The notes beneath the pieces are model-generated. The model made no database searches. It worked only from the letters and a program-made list of their open reading frames with translations, and was not told the DNA's origin. The translations under genes and the position numbers were made by a program. Shown here in pieces: positions 7,557 through 15,049 of a DNA stretch of 19,139 nucleotides (position 1 is its first letter; each line of letters begins with the position of its first letter). Source of the DNA: Treponema sp. (GTDB lineage: Bacteria > Spirochaetota > Spirochaetia > Treponematales > UBA12059); NCBI GenBank assembly GCA_012517645.1, contig JAAYUR010000437.1:1-19139 (forward strand), in the 5' to 3' direction.

Positions 7557-7677
7557 TACGGTGAACCGTACGCGGTGAACGGGAGTGAGTACAGGTACAC
7601 GACCAGGTCCCACGCCTAAGCGTGGTCTCGGACAGTACACCGCAGCCCCTTCCGTCCACCGTCCACCGTCCACCGTA
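7557..7677. repeat. Structured intergenic element of 7-bp units, facing arms
   Basis: Left arm 7557-7582 begins TACGGTGAACCGTACGCGG. Right arm 7652-7677 is CCGTCCA repeated three times plus CCGTA. The right arm's reverse complement matches the left arm at 20 of 26 positions, so a long imperfect hairpin can form. Inside the loop a perfect CCACGC-CTAA-GCGTGG hairpin lies at 7610-7625. It starts just after the efp stop and runs into the only open 5' extension of the methyltransferase frame. The style (facing arms of short tandem units) is like that of the element at 1212-1296 but the unit differs. Confidence 0.6.
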
Positions 7678-8892
7678 TATCCCAATTCCCCCGCCCGGAT
7701 ACCTCCCATCGACCCCTACGTCCATAAATCCGTCTCCCTCCGCTACTCCGGGCGGGAAATCCGTCTGGATCTCTCCCACGGGCTGTTCAGCTCCTTCGAC
7801 GTGGACCGGGGCACCCGGCTCCTGCTCAAGGTCCTCGCGGGCTCGGCCCTGGCGGAGGGCGCCCGGTCCCTTTTGGACCTGGGCAGCGGTGTCGGCACCC
7901 TGGGGATCGCCCTGGGCTCGGCGTCGCCGGGATTGGAAGTCCATTTCCGCGACCGGGACGCCCTGGCCGCCGCCTTTTCCGCGCGGAACGCCCGGGCGAA
8001 CGGACTTGAGCCGGCCTCCTGGGAGACCGGGCTGACCCTGACGGGACTTTCCGGGCGCCGTTTCGACCTGATCGTCTCCAACATCCCTGCAAAGGCAGGC
8101 CTTCCCGTCATTCGCGACTTCCTTCTCCGCCTGCCGGGAGCCTTGACCGAGGGCGGCCGCTTCGCTTTGGTGGTGGTGAACCCCATCGCCCCGGAGGTCC
8201 GGGCCGCCCTGGCGGTCTCTGGGGCGGAGATCCTGGCGGAGGAAACGGGCCCCGTCCACACGGCGATCGCCGGCGGCCGGGGACGGGAGATACCGCCCGC
8301 CGCCGACGAGCTGGCTGTGTACGAGCGTCGCCGTTCGGACTTCGAGCTGGCGGGTGTCCGGTACGCCCTTTCAGGGTACTGGGGACTCCCGGACTTCGAC
8401 ACCCCCTCCCACGCGGTTGCCCTGGCCGCGGGGCTCTGCGACCGCGCCGCCGGGGGCGCCGACATCCGGAGCGCCTCGATCGGGAATCCAGGACCGGGGC
8501 ACGGGGCTCTCTACGCCTGCGGTCGCTTCGGGATCGAGCGTATGCGCCTCGTCTCCCGGGATTGCCTCCAGACGACTGCGACCCTGCGCAACCTGGCCGC
8601 GGCGGGCCTTTCCCCCCGGGTGTCGGTGTCGGACGGCCTGTCCGACGACAAGGACGCGGAAGAGACCTTCGACCTGATCCTGGAATTCCCGGAGCCGATC
8701 CCGGAGTTCGATTGGATCGGCCCCCTCTGGGACCGGGCCTCCCGCTCGGCCCGACCCGGGACGATCCTGGTGGCGGCAAGCCGTCCCACCGAGGCGGTCC
8801 GGTTCGACCGCCGCAAGCCGTCCGGGTGGATCCGGAGCTTCGAGCGCAAGCGGGACGGGTTTTCCGGCTTGGTGTACCTCCGCCAAGGGTAG
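7585..8892 (+). CDS. RsmC-like SAM methyltransferase with two MTase-fold halves
   Basis: Probable RNA or protein methyltransferase of the RsmC/RlmG (MTS) type. The N-terminal half has LSHGLFSSFDVDRGTRLLLK, the SAM motif LLDLGSGVGTLG (Asp98) and the catalytic-site strand FDLIVSNIPAKAG (Asn166). Here NIPA replaces the NPP(F/Y) of RsmC, which typically methylates base exocyclic amines, so target or activity may differ. The C-terminal half (about 270-435; IGNPGPGHG, then RMRLVSRDCLQTTATLRNL and FDLILEF) looks like a second, degenerate methyltransferase fold; in RsmC the degenerate copy is N-terminal. The start is unresolved: GTG at 7585 is the only ordinary start before the conserved region, but it has no spaced Shine-Dalgarno and its first ~30 codons come from a repeat element. 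Homology-like sequence begins near codon 42-44 (IDPYVHKSV); ATA at 7699 or ATC at 7708 are in frame there. Confidence 0.75.
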   Translation: MSTGTRPGPTPKRGLGQYTAAPSVHRPPSTVYPNSPARIPPIDPYVHKSVSLRYSGREIRLDLSHGLFSSFDVDRGTRLLLKVLAGSALAEGARSLLDLGSGVGTLGIALGSASPGLEVHFRDRDALAAAFSARNARANGLEPASWETGLTLTGLSGRRFDLIVSNIPAKAGLPVIRDFLLRLPGALTEGGRFALVVVNPIAPEVRAALAVSGAEILAEETGPVHTAIAGGRGREIPPAADELAVYERRRSDFELAGVRYALSGYWGLPDFDTPSHAVALAAGLCDRAAGGADIRSASIGNPGPGHGALYACGRFGIERMRLVSRDCLQTTATLRNLAAAGLSPRVSVSDGLSDDKDAEETFDLILEFPEPIPEFDWIGPLWDRASRSARPGTILVAASRPTEAVRFDRRKPSGWIRSFERKRDGFSGLVYLRQG

Positions 8893-8944
8893 GCCGGGCC
8901 GCCGGGGCCGGGCTGTCTTCCGTCCCCCCGTCGGAGCCGGCAGC

Positions 8945-11020
8945 CTAGGCTCCGGAGCTCTCCGCGGGGAAGGGGTTGGCTCGCTCCAGCACCTCCCGGA
9001 TCACCCGATGCTCGGGCTCCAGCAGCCCCGGGTCCCGTTCCACGATCCGGGCGGCGTCCTCCCGGGCCGCCTCCAGAAGATCCGCGTCCCGGACCGGGTC
9101 CGCGAAGGCCAGCCGCAGGGAGCCGGACTGGGCGATCCCCGCGATCTCGCCGGGCCCCCGGATGCGCAGGTCCTCCTCGGCAAGGAGGAATCCGTCGGTG
9201 GTCTCCATCATGGCCTTGAGGCGGCGCTTGCCGTCCTCCGTGAGGTTGCCGGAATACACCAGGAAGCAGTAGGACTGGGCATCGCTCCGGCCCACCCGGC
9301 CCCGAAGCTGGTGAAGGGCCGCCAGGCCGAAGCGTTCCGCGTGTTCGATGACCATGCAGGTGGCGGCCGCGACGTCCACACCCACCTCGACCACGCTGGT
9401 GGCGACCAGGTACCTCAGCTCCCCTCGGGTGAAGGCCTCCATCACCGAGCGCTTCTCCTCGTCCGGAAGCCGGGAGTGGATGAGGCCGCCGGGGATTCCG
9501 GGATACACCTTCTCGGCCAGATTTCGGGCCATGTCCTGGGCGTTCTTTAGTTCCGAGGCCTCGCTCTCCGTGATCAGGGGATAGACGAAGTAGGCCTGCC
9601 GGCCTTGAGCCAGCTCCTTCCGCACGAACTCGTAGACCTTCGACTCGTTTCCCTGCCGGGCAAGGTGGGTGATCACGGGCTTGCGGCCCGGGGGCATCGC
9701 GCGGATGGTCGAAACCTCCAGGTCCCCGTACACCGTGAGGGCCAGGGTCCGGGGAATCGGGGTGGCGCTCATCATGAGGAGGTCCGGCACTCCTCCCTTG
9801 CGGGCCAGGGCCAGGCGCTGGAGGACCCCGAAGCGGTGCTGTTCGTCGACGACGGCCAGGGCCAGGCGGCGGTACTCCACGTCCTCCGAGAAGAGGGCGT
9901 GGGTCCCCAAGACGAGATCCACCTCCCCGGCGGCGAGGGCGGCCAGGAGGGGGCGGCGGGATGCGTCCTTCAGGTTGCCCGTCAGGAAGGCCAGGCGCAC
10001 CCCCAGGGGTTCCAACAGCCGGGCCGCGGTCTGGGCGTGCTGGCGGGCCAGGAGCTCCGTGGGAGCCATGAGAGCGGCCTGGCCCCCCGATTCCACGGCC
10101 TTCAGAACCGCCAGGAAGGCGACCAGGGTCTTGCCCGAGCCCACGTCTCCCTGGAGGAGCCGGGCCATGGGACGGGGCCGCTCCATGTCTGCGGCTATCT
10201 CCGCGGCCACGCGCTCCTGATCCGGGGTCAGTCGGAAGGGGAGGCGCTCCACCAGACGCTCCCGGAGTCCCGCCCGGCCCGGGGCGGCCGAGGGGCGGTC
10301 CACGGGGCGTTCCGCCCGGGCCGCCGCCCGGCGGCGCACCAGGATCTGGAGGTAGAAGAGCTCCTCGTAGGCCAGGGCCCGGTGGGCCTGTTCCGCGGCC
10401 TCCGGCGAAGACGGGGCGTGGAGCTCCTCGAGAGCCCGGGCCTTGTGGGGCAGTCCCCGGAGCTCCCGGACCCGTACCGGTAGCTCGTCCTCCGCCCGGC
10501 GTCCGTACTCCGACAGGGCCCGGGCCGCGAGGCGTCGGACCGTTCCCTGGGCCAGCCCGTCCGTAAGGGGATAGATCGGCAGGATCCCCGCTTCCGGGCC
10601 CTGTCCCTCCGCGGCCGCCTCGATCTCGAAGGAGGCGGACTGAAGCTCGTTGAACCGGAGCGCGAGGGTTCCCGTGACCCGAACCCGGGATCCCGGGGGG
10701 TGGCGATCCGCCAGGAAGGCCCGGTTGAAGCACACCAGGGAGGCCGTCGCGCTCCCGTCGTCCACCAGGATCTTGAGGGTCCGGCTCCTGCCGTAGCCGA
10801 ACCAGTCGTGGGCCGCCACGACCCCCACGGTGTTCGCGGGGCTCCCGGTCTTGAGGGCTTCCCGGAAGGATACGGCCCGGGAGCGGTCCTCGTAGTCCCG
10901 GGGAGCCCGCAAGAGGAGGTCCGCCACGGTATAGATACCCAGGCGGGCCAGGCGGGCGCAGATCGAGGGACCCGCTCCCTTCAGGGTGGAGACGCTCTGG
11001 GTGAGTTCCCTAAGGTACAC
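8945..11020 (-). CDS. recG: ATP-dependent DNA helicase RecG
   Basis: Branch-migrating superfamily 2 helicase that reverses stalled forks and processes Holliday junctions. The 691 residues are the standard length. An N-terminal wedge domain (about 1-240, OB fold) is followed by the motor: Walker A GDVGSGKT (291-298), motif II DEQHRFG (Asp392), motif III MSATPIPRTLA, motif V VATSVVEVGVDV and motif VI QLRGRVGRS. The C-terminal LRIRGPGEIAGIAQSG region is also typical. The start is GTG at 11020, 20 bp after the preceding TPR lipoprotein gene; the G-rich AGGGCGGGG before it is a modest ribosome-binding site. It is the last gene of a three-gene - strand operon and ends convergent to the methyltransferase with a 52-bp gap. 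No sign of damage. Confidence 0.97.
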   Translation of the reverse strand: MYLRELTQSVSTLKGAGPSICARLARLGIYTVADLLLRAPRDYEDRSRAVSFREALKTGSPANTVGVVAAHDWFGYGRSRTLKILVDDGSATASLVCFNRAFLADRHPPGSRVRVTGTLALRFNELQSASFEIEAAAEGQGPEAGILPIYPLTDGLAQGTVRRLAARALSEYGRRAEDELPVRVRELRGLPHKARALEELHAPSSPEAAEQAHRALAYEELFYLQILVRRRAAARAERPVDRPSAAPGRAGLRERLVERLPFRLTPDQERVAAEIAADMERPRPMARLLQGDVGSGKTLVAFLAVLKAVESGGQAALMAPTELLARQHAQTAARLLEPLGVRLAFLTGNLKDASRRPLLAALAAGEVDLVLGTHALFSEDVEYRRLALAVVDEQHRFGVLQRLALARKGGVPDLLMMSATPIPRTLALTVYGDLEVSTIRAMPPGRKPVITHLARQGNESKVYEFVRKELAQGRQAYFVYPLITESEASELKNAQDMARNLAEKVYPGIPGGLIHSRLPDEEKRSVMEAFTRGELRYLVATSVVEVGVDVAAATCMVIEHAERFGLAALHQLRGRVGRSDAQSYCFLVYSGNLTEDGKRRLKAMMETTDGFLLAEEDLRIRGPGEIAGIAQSGSLRLAFADPVRDADLLEAAREDAARIVERDPGLLEPEHRVIREVLERANPFPAESSGA

Positions 11021-11040
11021 GGCCCCGCCCTCGACCCGGA

Positions 11041-12222
11041 TCAGAGGTCCGCGGCCCTGCGGAGCCAGCGGTAGAAGTCCAGTCCGGAGACCGGATCCAG
11101 GGGGCGGAAGTTACGGCCGTCGGGGAGCTCCATGATGTCCCGTTCCACGCAGCCCAGGACCGAGTCGAACCAGGGGGAGTCCAGGGGGACGTCCGGGACC
11201 GGGCTCGCGGGGTTCGGCCGGTACCGGTACCGGTCGGTATACCGGGTAAGAAGGGAGCGGTCGTTCTTCTTGTTGGCGGCCAAGCGCCAGAGGAGGAAGG
11301 CCGCGTCCCCTCTACGGGCCGCGGCGTTCCCCGGCGCCGCGGGATCGGGGTAAAACCCCCCGGACCGGAGACGCTCGAAGAGGATGCCGGGGGCCCAGTC
11401 CCTGCCCCCGGTCAGGAAGTCGACCAGGGAGCTCTCCGCCTGGACCAGGGCCGCCAAGTCCTGGAGAGAGGCCGGCTTGTCCGAGAGCAGGGCCGGCCCG
11501 GGAGTCGAGGAGGCGTCCCGCAGCGCCAGGGCCCGGCGCCGTTCGGCCCCGTAGGCTCGCTCGTAGGCCTCCGGCAGGAAGGGGAGGGAGGCGTCGAAGG
11601 CGGCAAGGGCTTCCGCGTAGCGTCCTTCGGCCGAGAGGGTCCGGCCCAGCTCGGCCCGGAGCCGGGCCTGGGTTTCCGCCGTCCCAAGGGCGGCCTCCAG
11701 AAGGGACTTCCGCTTTTCCGGGTTGCGTTCCAGCCGGGCCTCCAGGACCCGGGCGACTTCGTCCGCGGGGTTCAGGGCCAGCGCCTTGCGGAGCTCCCGC
11801 TCCGCGGCCGAGCGGTCCTGGGCCAGGAGGGCCGCCCGACCGGACAGGGCGGCCAGGCGGGCGGACCAAGGCCGCTCCAGGACGGGCCGGGTTCCGGCCT
11901 CGGCAAGGCGCGAGCGGAGGGTATCCAGGGCGGCCCGGTCCGGCTCGGACTCCAGCAGGACCAAATCGCGCTCCCAGGCGTCCAGGACGGCGAAGGCGTC
12001 CTCAGGCAGCCTTTCCACGGTAAGGTCTTTCTGTACGGTCGCGCAGGATCCCAGGAAGGCGGCCGCCAGGATCGGAAGAAGGATCCGGGCGGCTCCGGGC
12101 GCGGTTCCCGAAGGCCGGCTCCGAAAGTCCGGGGCGCGGAGGCCGCGCCGGGCCCGGAGCGCGGACGGTCCGGTCCCGGCGCGTCCCTCGGACCGACGGG
12201 TGTTTGCGCGGGCAGGGCTCAT
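11041..12222 (-). CDS. TPR-containing lipoprotein of unknown function
   Basis: A 393-residue predicted lipoprotein. A hydrophobic stretch ILLPILAAAFLGSC carries a lipobox ending at Cys60, so the mature protein would be lipid-anchored. It then has two recognisable TPR-like helix pairs (about 120-153, ending KALALNPAD, and 186-219, RLRAELGRTLSAEGRYAEAL), and an Ala/Leu/Arg-rich body to a C-terminal FYRWLRRAADL. The ~46-residue Arg-rich region before the signal is unusually long, but the start is well fixed: GAGGAGG (12228-12234) is 5 nt from the ATG, and there is no other ATG, GTG or TTG in frame before the lipobox. It lies between the membrane beta-propeller gene (17-bp gap) and recG (20-bp gap), so it is likely a partner of the propeller in the envelope (inference). 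No specific family recognised. Confidence 0.8.
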   Translation of the reverse strand: MSPARANTRRSEGRAGTGPSALRARRGLRAPDFRSRPSGTAPGAARILLPILAAAFLGSCATVQKDLTVERLPEDAFAVLDAWERDLVLLESEPDRAALDTLRSRLAEAGTRPVLERPWSARLAALSGRAALLAQDRSAAERELRKALALNPADEVARVLEARLERNPEKRKSLLEAALGTAETQARLRAELGRTLSAEGRYAEALAAFDASLPFLPEAYERAYGAERRRALALRDASSTPGPALLSDKPASLQDLAALVQAESSLVDFLTGGRDWAPGILFERLRSGGFYPDPAAPGNAAARRGDAAFLLWRLAANKKNDRSLLTRYTDRYRYRPNPASPVPDVPLDSPWFDSVLGCVERDIMELPDGRNFRPLDPVSGLDFYRWLRRAADL

Positions 12223-12227
12223 CTCGT

Positions 12228-12234
12228 CCTCCTC
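12228..12234 (-). promoter_or_regulatory. Shine-Dalgarno fixing the lipoprotein start
   Basis: GAGGAGG on the - strand, 5 nt before the ATG at 12222 and inside the 17-bp gap to the upstream gene. It supports the long n-region of the lipoprotein signal. Confidence 0.75.
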
Positions 12235-12239
12235 GGCTC

Positions 12240-14909
12240 TCAGGGGCGCCGGAAGGTGACGGCCCGGATGGTGCCGTCCACCCCCGCGGATAGAAGCTCC
12301 GGTCCGCCGTCCCCGTTCAAATCCGCGAATCCGGGCCGTCCCGTGCCCGGCACCGGGAACCCGGCCAGGGGTTCCAGATCCGCGTCGAATCCGTACAGCG
12401 CGTTTCCGTCCCCGGAGACGAAGATCTCCGGCCTGCCGTCGCCGTCCACGTCCGCCGCGGCCAGGACCGGCTCCCGGCTGCCCAGACCCCGGACATCCGA
12501 GCGGGTCCGGCTCCCGTTCAGGCCCACCCGGTACAGGGATCCGGACTCCGAGACGGCCCAGAAGGAGTCGGCGGCGAAGAGGGGAGTCCCGTAGAACACA
12601 CCCTCCAGCTCGACGGGAAAGCCCGGGATCGGTTCGCCCCGGTCGTTCCAGCAGGAGAGAAGGCCGGCCTGGGTCAGGAAGGCTGCTCGGAAGGAGGACC
12701 CCAGGGGCGCGAGCGCCGGGGAGCCGTAGCCTATCCCGGGCAGGGCGACGGGCCAGCCCGGAAGGGGCTGACCGCTGGAATCCAGGACCCAGAGGGTTCC
12801 CTCGAAGCTCTTGGGATAGACGGCCAGGAAGCCGTTCCAGGCGGCGATCGGAGCGGAGGCGGGATCCTCGAAGGTGACGGGCAGGGAGGACGTCGAACCG
12901 TCCGCGGACACCGACAGGATTCCCCCGTCCCTCAAGGGAACCAAGAGTCTGGACGGAGGAGAGGAGCCCTTGGACGCCGGAGCCGAAGAGGACGCCGGAG
13001 CCGGGGCCAGGGTGGGCGCGGCGGCGGGCCGAGTCCCGGTCGCCCTGGGGAAGCCTTCAAAGGCCGAGAGGTCCGGATCCAGCCTCCAGACGGTGCCCCG
13101 GCGGGAGACGGCCCACACCGCCGAAACCGCGCCGTCCGGCAGGGATTCCAGCACGAAGTACCCCGAGTCGTCCATGCCCAGGCTCTTGCGGGTTCCCGCG
13201 GCCGGGAGATAGGAGACCAGGGTCCCTCCCTCCTCCATCCAGTACAGGCGGACTTTGCGGTCCGCGCCCCGGCCGGCCTGCACGCCCCCGACGGGTAGGC
13301 GCTCCGTCCGGAGGGGGAAGCCCGGGAGGTCCCGGGTACCCCGGCCTCCCAGGGCGGCCGCGGAAAGGGCGAGCTTCATACGGCCGTCCCCGAAGCGGAC
13401 CGAAGCTGTGCCCTCCCCGTACTGCCGCAGGAACGCGGCCAGGGTACCCTCGCCCCGGAGGAAGAAGGGGACGCTGCGATCCAGGGAATAGTAGATCATG
13501 GCCGAGGCGTCCGCGGGTATGCCGGCGGATACCCGGCGCCAGGAATCGGTCCGGGGCAGGACCTTCCCCGCCCGGGCCTCCCGGGCCGACGCCACCAAGG
13601 ACTCCGCGGAGGTGGAGAGGAGGAGGTACCCGTCCTCCACGAGGAAGTACGGCTGGGGCACCTCCGCGCCCACCGCGGACAGGAGCGCGTGGATATACCA
13701 GGGAACGACGATCCGGGGCACCCGGATGCCGTCCAGAACCGCGGCGGAGTCCTCTCCCAGGGCTCCGCTCTGGAAGGCTTCCTGGAAAACCCTGCGCCGC
13801 CGGGCCTCGTCCCGCACCTTAAGGAAGAACACGGGCTCGGATCGGCCCTCCAGGCCGAATACCCCCAGCTCGTCCCCGGACCAGGAGAGAAGCAGGTCCT
13901 TCAGTCCCATCCCCAAAGCCGCCCGGGAAGCCGCGTCCGCGCGCTTCCAGGCGTCCTCGGCCGAGGCGCCCAGGACGGGAAGGGCGGCGTCCCGGATCTG
14001 CTCGAGACTGCCGGCGGAAAGGACGGTGAAGTACCGGACGGATCCGGGCAGGGCGGACAGGACCGCGGGAGGCCGAGACCGGGCCGCGATGAGGGCGGAC
14101 AGGGCGCTCCGCCCGGAGGATACAGGAAGCTCCAGGCTCAGTTGGACGGCCGCGTTCGAGACGCTCAGGTCCACCGCCGCGAATCCCGGCAGGTCAAGGT
14201 CGGCCAGGATCCGGGCGGCCGGATCGGAGCCGTCCCGGAGGCCGGACAGGAGCTCGGAGGTCTTGAGGAGGATGCGCAGGTCCTTGGGGGCCCGACCGGA
14301 GAGGGCCTCCGCGGTTTCGGCGTCCCTCCCTGCTCCGCCCCGCGAAAGGGCGCGCTCCAGGAGCTGTTCGTCCCCCGTGATCAGGAGGAGGTTCCTGAGG
14401 ACCGCGGCGTACACGAGGGTGTCCCCCGCCTTGTAGAGGAAGCGGGAAGTCCCGGAGGAGCGGCTGTAGGTCAGGCCCGGATACCTCAGCCAGGGTCCCC
14501 AGAACGGGGCGGCCCGGGTCAGGGCGGAACGGATTCCCAGGTCCACCGCGGCCAGGTACGAGGAGCCGTAGAGGGCCCCGTCCATGCGCACGTTCGCGAG
14601 GATGTGGAAGGCCCGGCTCCGGAGAAAGGGCTCCCGCCGCAGGGCGTCCACCAGGGCCCGGGCACCGGAAGCCTCGGGGGCGGCCAGGAGGGCGTCCGCG
14701 GTTTCAAGTCCGATCAGGGACTCGAAAAACTTGCCCGCAGAGGCGATGCGGACATAGGCGGAGAATCCGTCCGGGAGGGCGTCGGTTACCGGGGACCGAT
14801 CCAGGAAGGACCAGGCCAGGAAGGCGGCCGTGCCCAGTAGGGCCAGGGCCAGAAGGGTGATCAGGATCCGCGGGAATGTTCTTCGTTTCCGAGGTACGGG
14901 ATCGCTCAC
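12240..14909 (-). CDS. Membrane-anchored protein with C-terminal beta-propeller (FG-GAP-like repeats)
   Basis: A protein of about 889 residues with a basic N-terminus (PRKRRTF) and one transmembrane helix about 15-36 (ILITLLALALLGTAAFLAWS), so the rest is probably outside the cytoplasm. Residues about 45-540 form a domain reminiscent of DUF3352-type proteins (LPDGFSAYVRIASAGKF, later PADASAMIYYSLDRSVPF); that match is weak. After about 555 come PQQ/FG-GAP-like propeller blades, each with G-F/W-P-V turns (PGWPVALPG, PGFPVELEG, AGFPVPGTG), and two calcium-loop motifs DVDGDGRPEI (Asp820) and DLNGDGGPEL (Asp863). A Pro/Ala/Ser linker is seen near 630-655. Start: GTG at 14909, since AAGGAG is 6 nt upstream; the TTG at 14924 overlaps that Shine-Dalgarno and is rejected. 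First gene of the operon with the TPR lipoprotein and recG. Function unknown; a role in envelope assembly is conceivable. Confidence 0.8.
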   Translation of the reverse strand: MSDPVPRKRRTFPRILITLLALALLGTAAFLAWSFLDRSPVTDALPDGFSAYVRIASAGKFFESLIGLETADALLAAPEASGARALVDALRREPFLRSRAFHILANVRMDGALYGSSYLAAVDLGIRSALTRAAPFWGPWLRYPGLTYSRSSGTSRFLYKAGDTLVYAAVLRNLLLITGDEQLLERALSRGGAGRDAETAEALSGRAPKDLRILLKTSELLSGLRDGSDPAARILADLDLPGFAAVDLSVSNAAVQLSLELPVSSGRSALSALIAARSRPPAVLSALPGSVRYFTVLSAGSLEQIRDAALPVLGASAEDAWKRADAASRAALGMGLKDLLLSWSGDELGVFGLEGRSEPVFFLKVRDEARRRRVFQEAFQSGALGEDSAAVLDGIRVPRIVVPWYIHALLSAVGAEVPQPYFLVEDGYLLLSTSAESLVASAREARAGKVLPRTDSWRRVSAGIPADASAMIYYSLDRSVPFFLRGEGTLAAFLRQYGEGTASVRFGDGRMKLALSAAALGGRGTRDLPGFPLRTERLPVGGVQAGRGADRKVRLYWMEEGGTLVSYLPAAGTRKSLGMDDSGYFVLESLPDGAVSAVWAVSRRGTVWRLDPDLSAFEGFPRATGTRPAAAPTLAPAPASSSAPASKGSSPPSRLLVPLRDGGILSVSADGSTSSLPVTFEDPASAPIAAWNGFLAVYPKSFEGTLWVLDSSGQPLPGWPVALPGIGYGSPALAPLGSSFRAAFLTQAGLLSCWNDRGEPIPGFPVELEGVFYGTPLFAADSFWAVSESGSLYRVGLNGSRTRSDVRGLGSREPVLAAADVDGDGRPEIFVSGDGNALYGFDADLEPLAGFPVPGTGRPGFADLNGDGGPELLSAGVDGTIRAVTFRRP

Positions 14910-14915
14910 GGGCCG

Positions 14916-14921
14916 CTCCTT
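14916..14921 (-). promoter_or_regulatory. Shine-Dalgarno deciding a GTG start
   Basis: AAGGAG on the - strand, 6 nt before the GTG at 14907-14909. It sits inside the coding part of the alternative TTG start at 14924, which is therefore unlikely. Confidence 0.75.
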
Positions 14922-14927
14922 CAAGAC

Positions 14928-14956
14928 ATTGTGGCGGGATTCCCGCCTTGCGTCAA
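14928..14956 (-). promoter_or_regulatory. Promoter of the propeller-lipoprotein-recG operon with dyad in the spacer
   Basis: On the - strand TTGACG (14956-14951), 17-bp spacer, CACAAT (14933-14928). A start near 14921 would leave a very short leader beginning at the AAGGAG. The spacer holds a perfect dyad GGCGGG-AAT-CCCGCC (14933-14947), a possible repressor or activator site. Confidence 0.6.
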
Positions 14957-14976
14957 CGTCCGGGGGGTGGTAGGAT
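14948..14976 (+). promoter_or_regulatory. Weak divergent promoter for the carboxypeptidase
   Basis: TTGCGT (14948-14953), 17 bp, TAGGAT (14971-14976). Only the -10 is good (TAGGAT differs from TATAAT at two positions). It overlaps the -35 of the opposite promoter, so the two could compete. Confidence 0.3.
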
Positions 14977-15049
14977 TTTCCCGCCCCGTCCCGACCGGGG
15001 CTCCGCGCCGTCCCCCGGGCGCAACATCCGCGACCACGAGGTGGATCCC

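Noticed and set aside
7652..7677. CCGTCCA repeats as a CRISPR array
   Set aside because: Units are 7 bp and contiguous with no spacers; a simple tandem repeat.
8942..8951. Palindrome AGCCTAGGCT at the recG stop
   Set aside because: Only 10 bp with no loop or T-tract; expected by chance and constrained by the stop codon.
8511..10733. 740-codon open frame on the - strand
   Set aside because: Gly/Pro/Arg-rich shadow that overlaps recG in another frame and runs antisense through the methyltransferase end.
14927..14929. ATG on the - strand before the propeller gene
   Set aside because: It reads ATG TCT TGA, stopping at once; out of frame with the gene.
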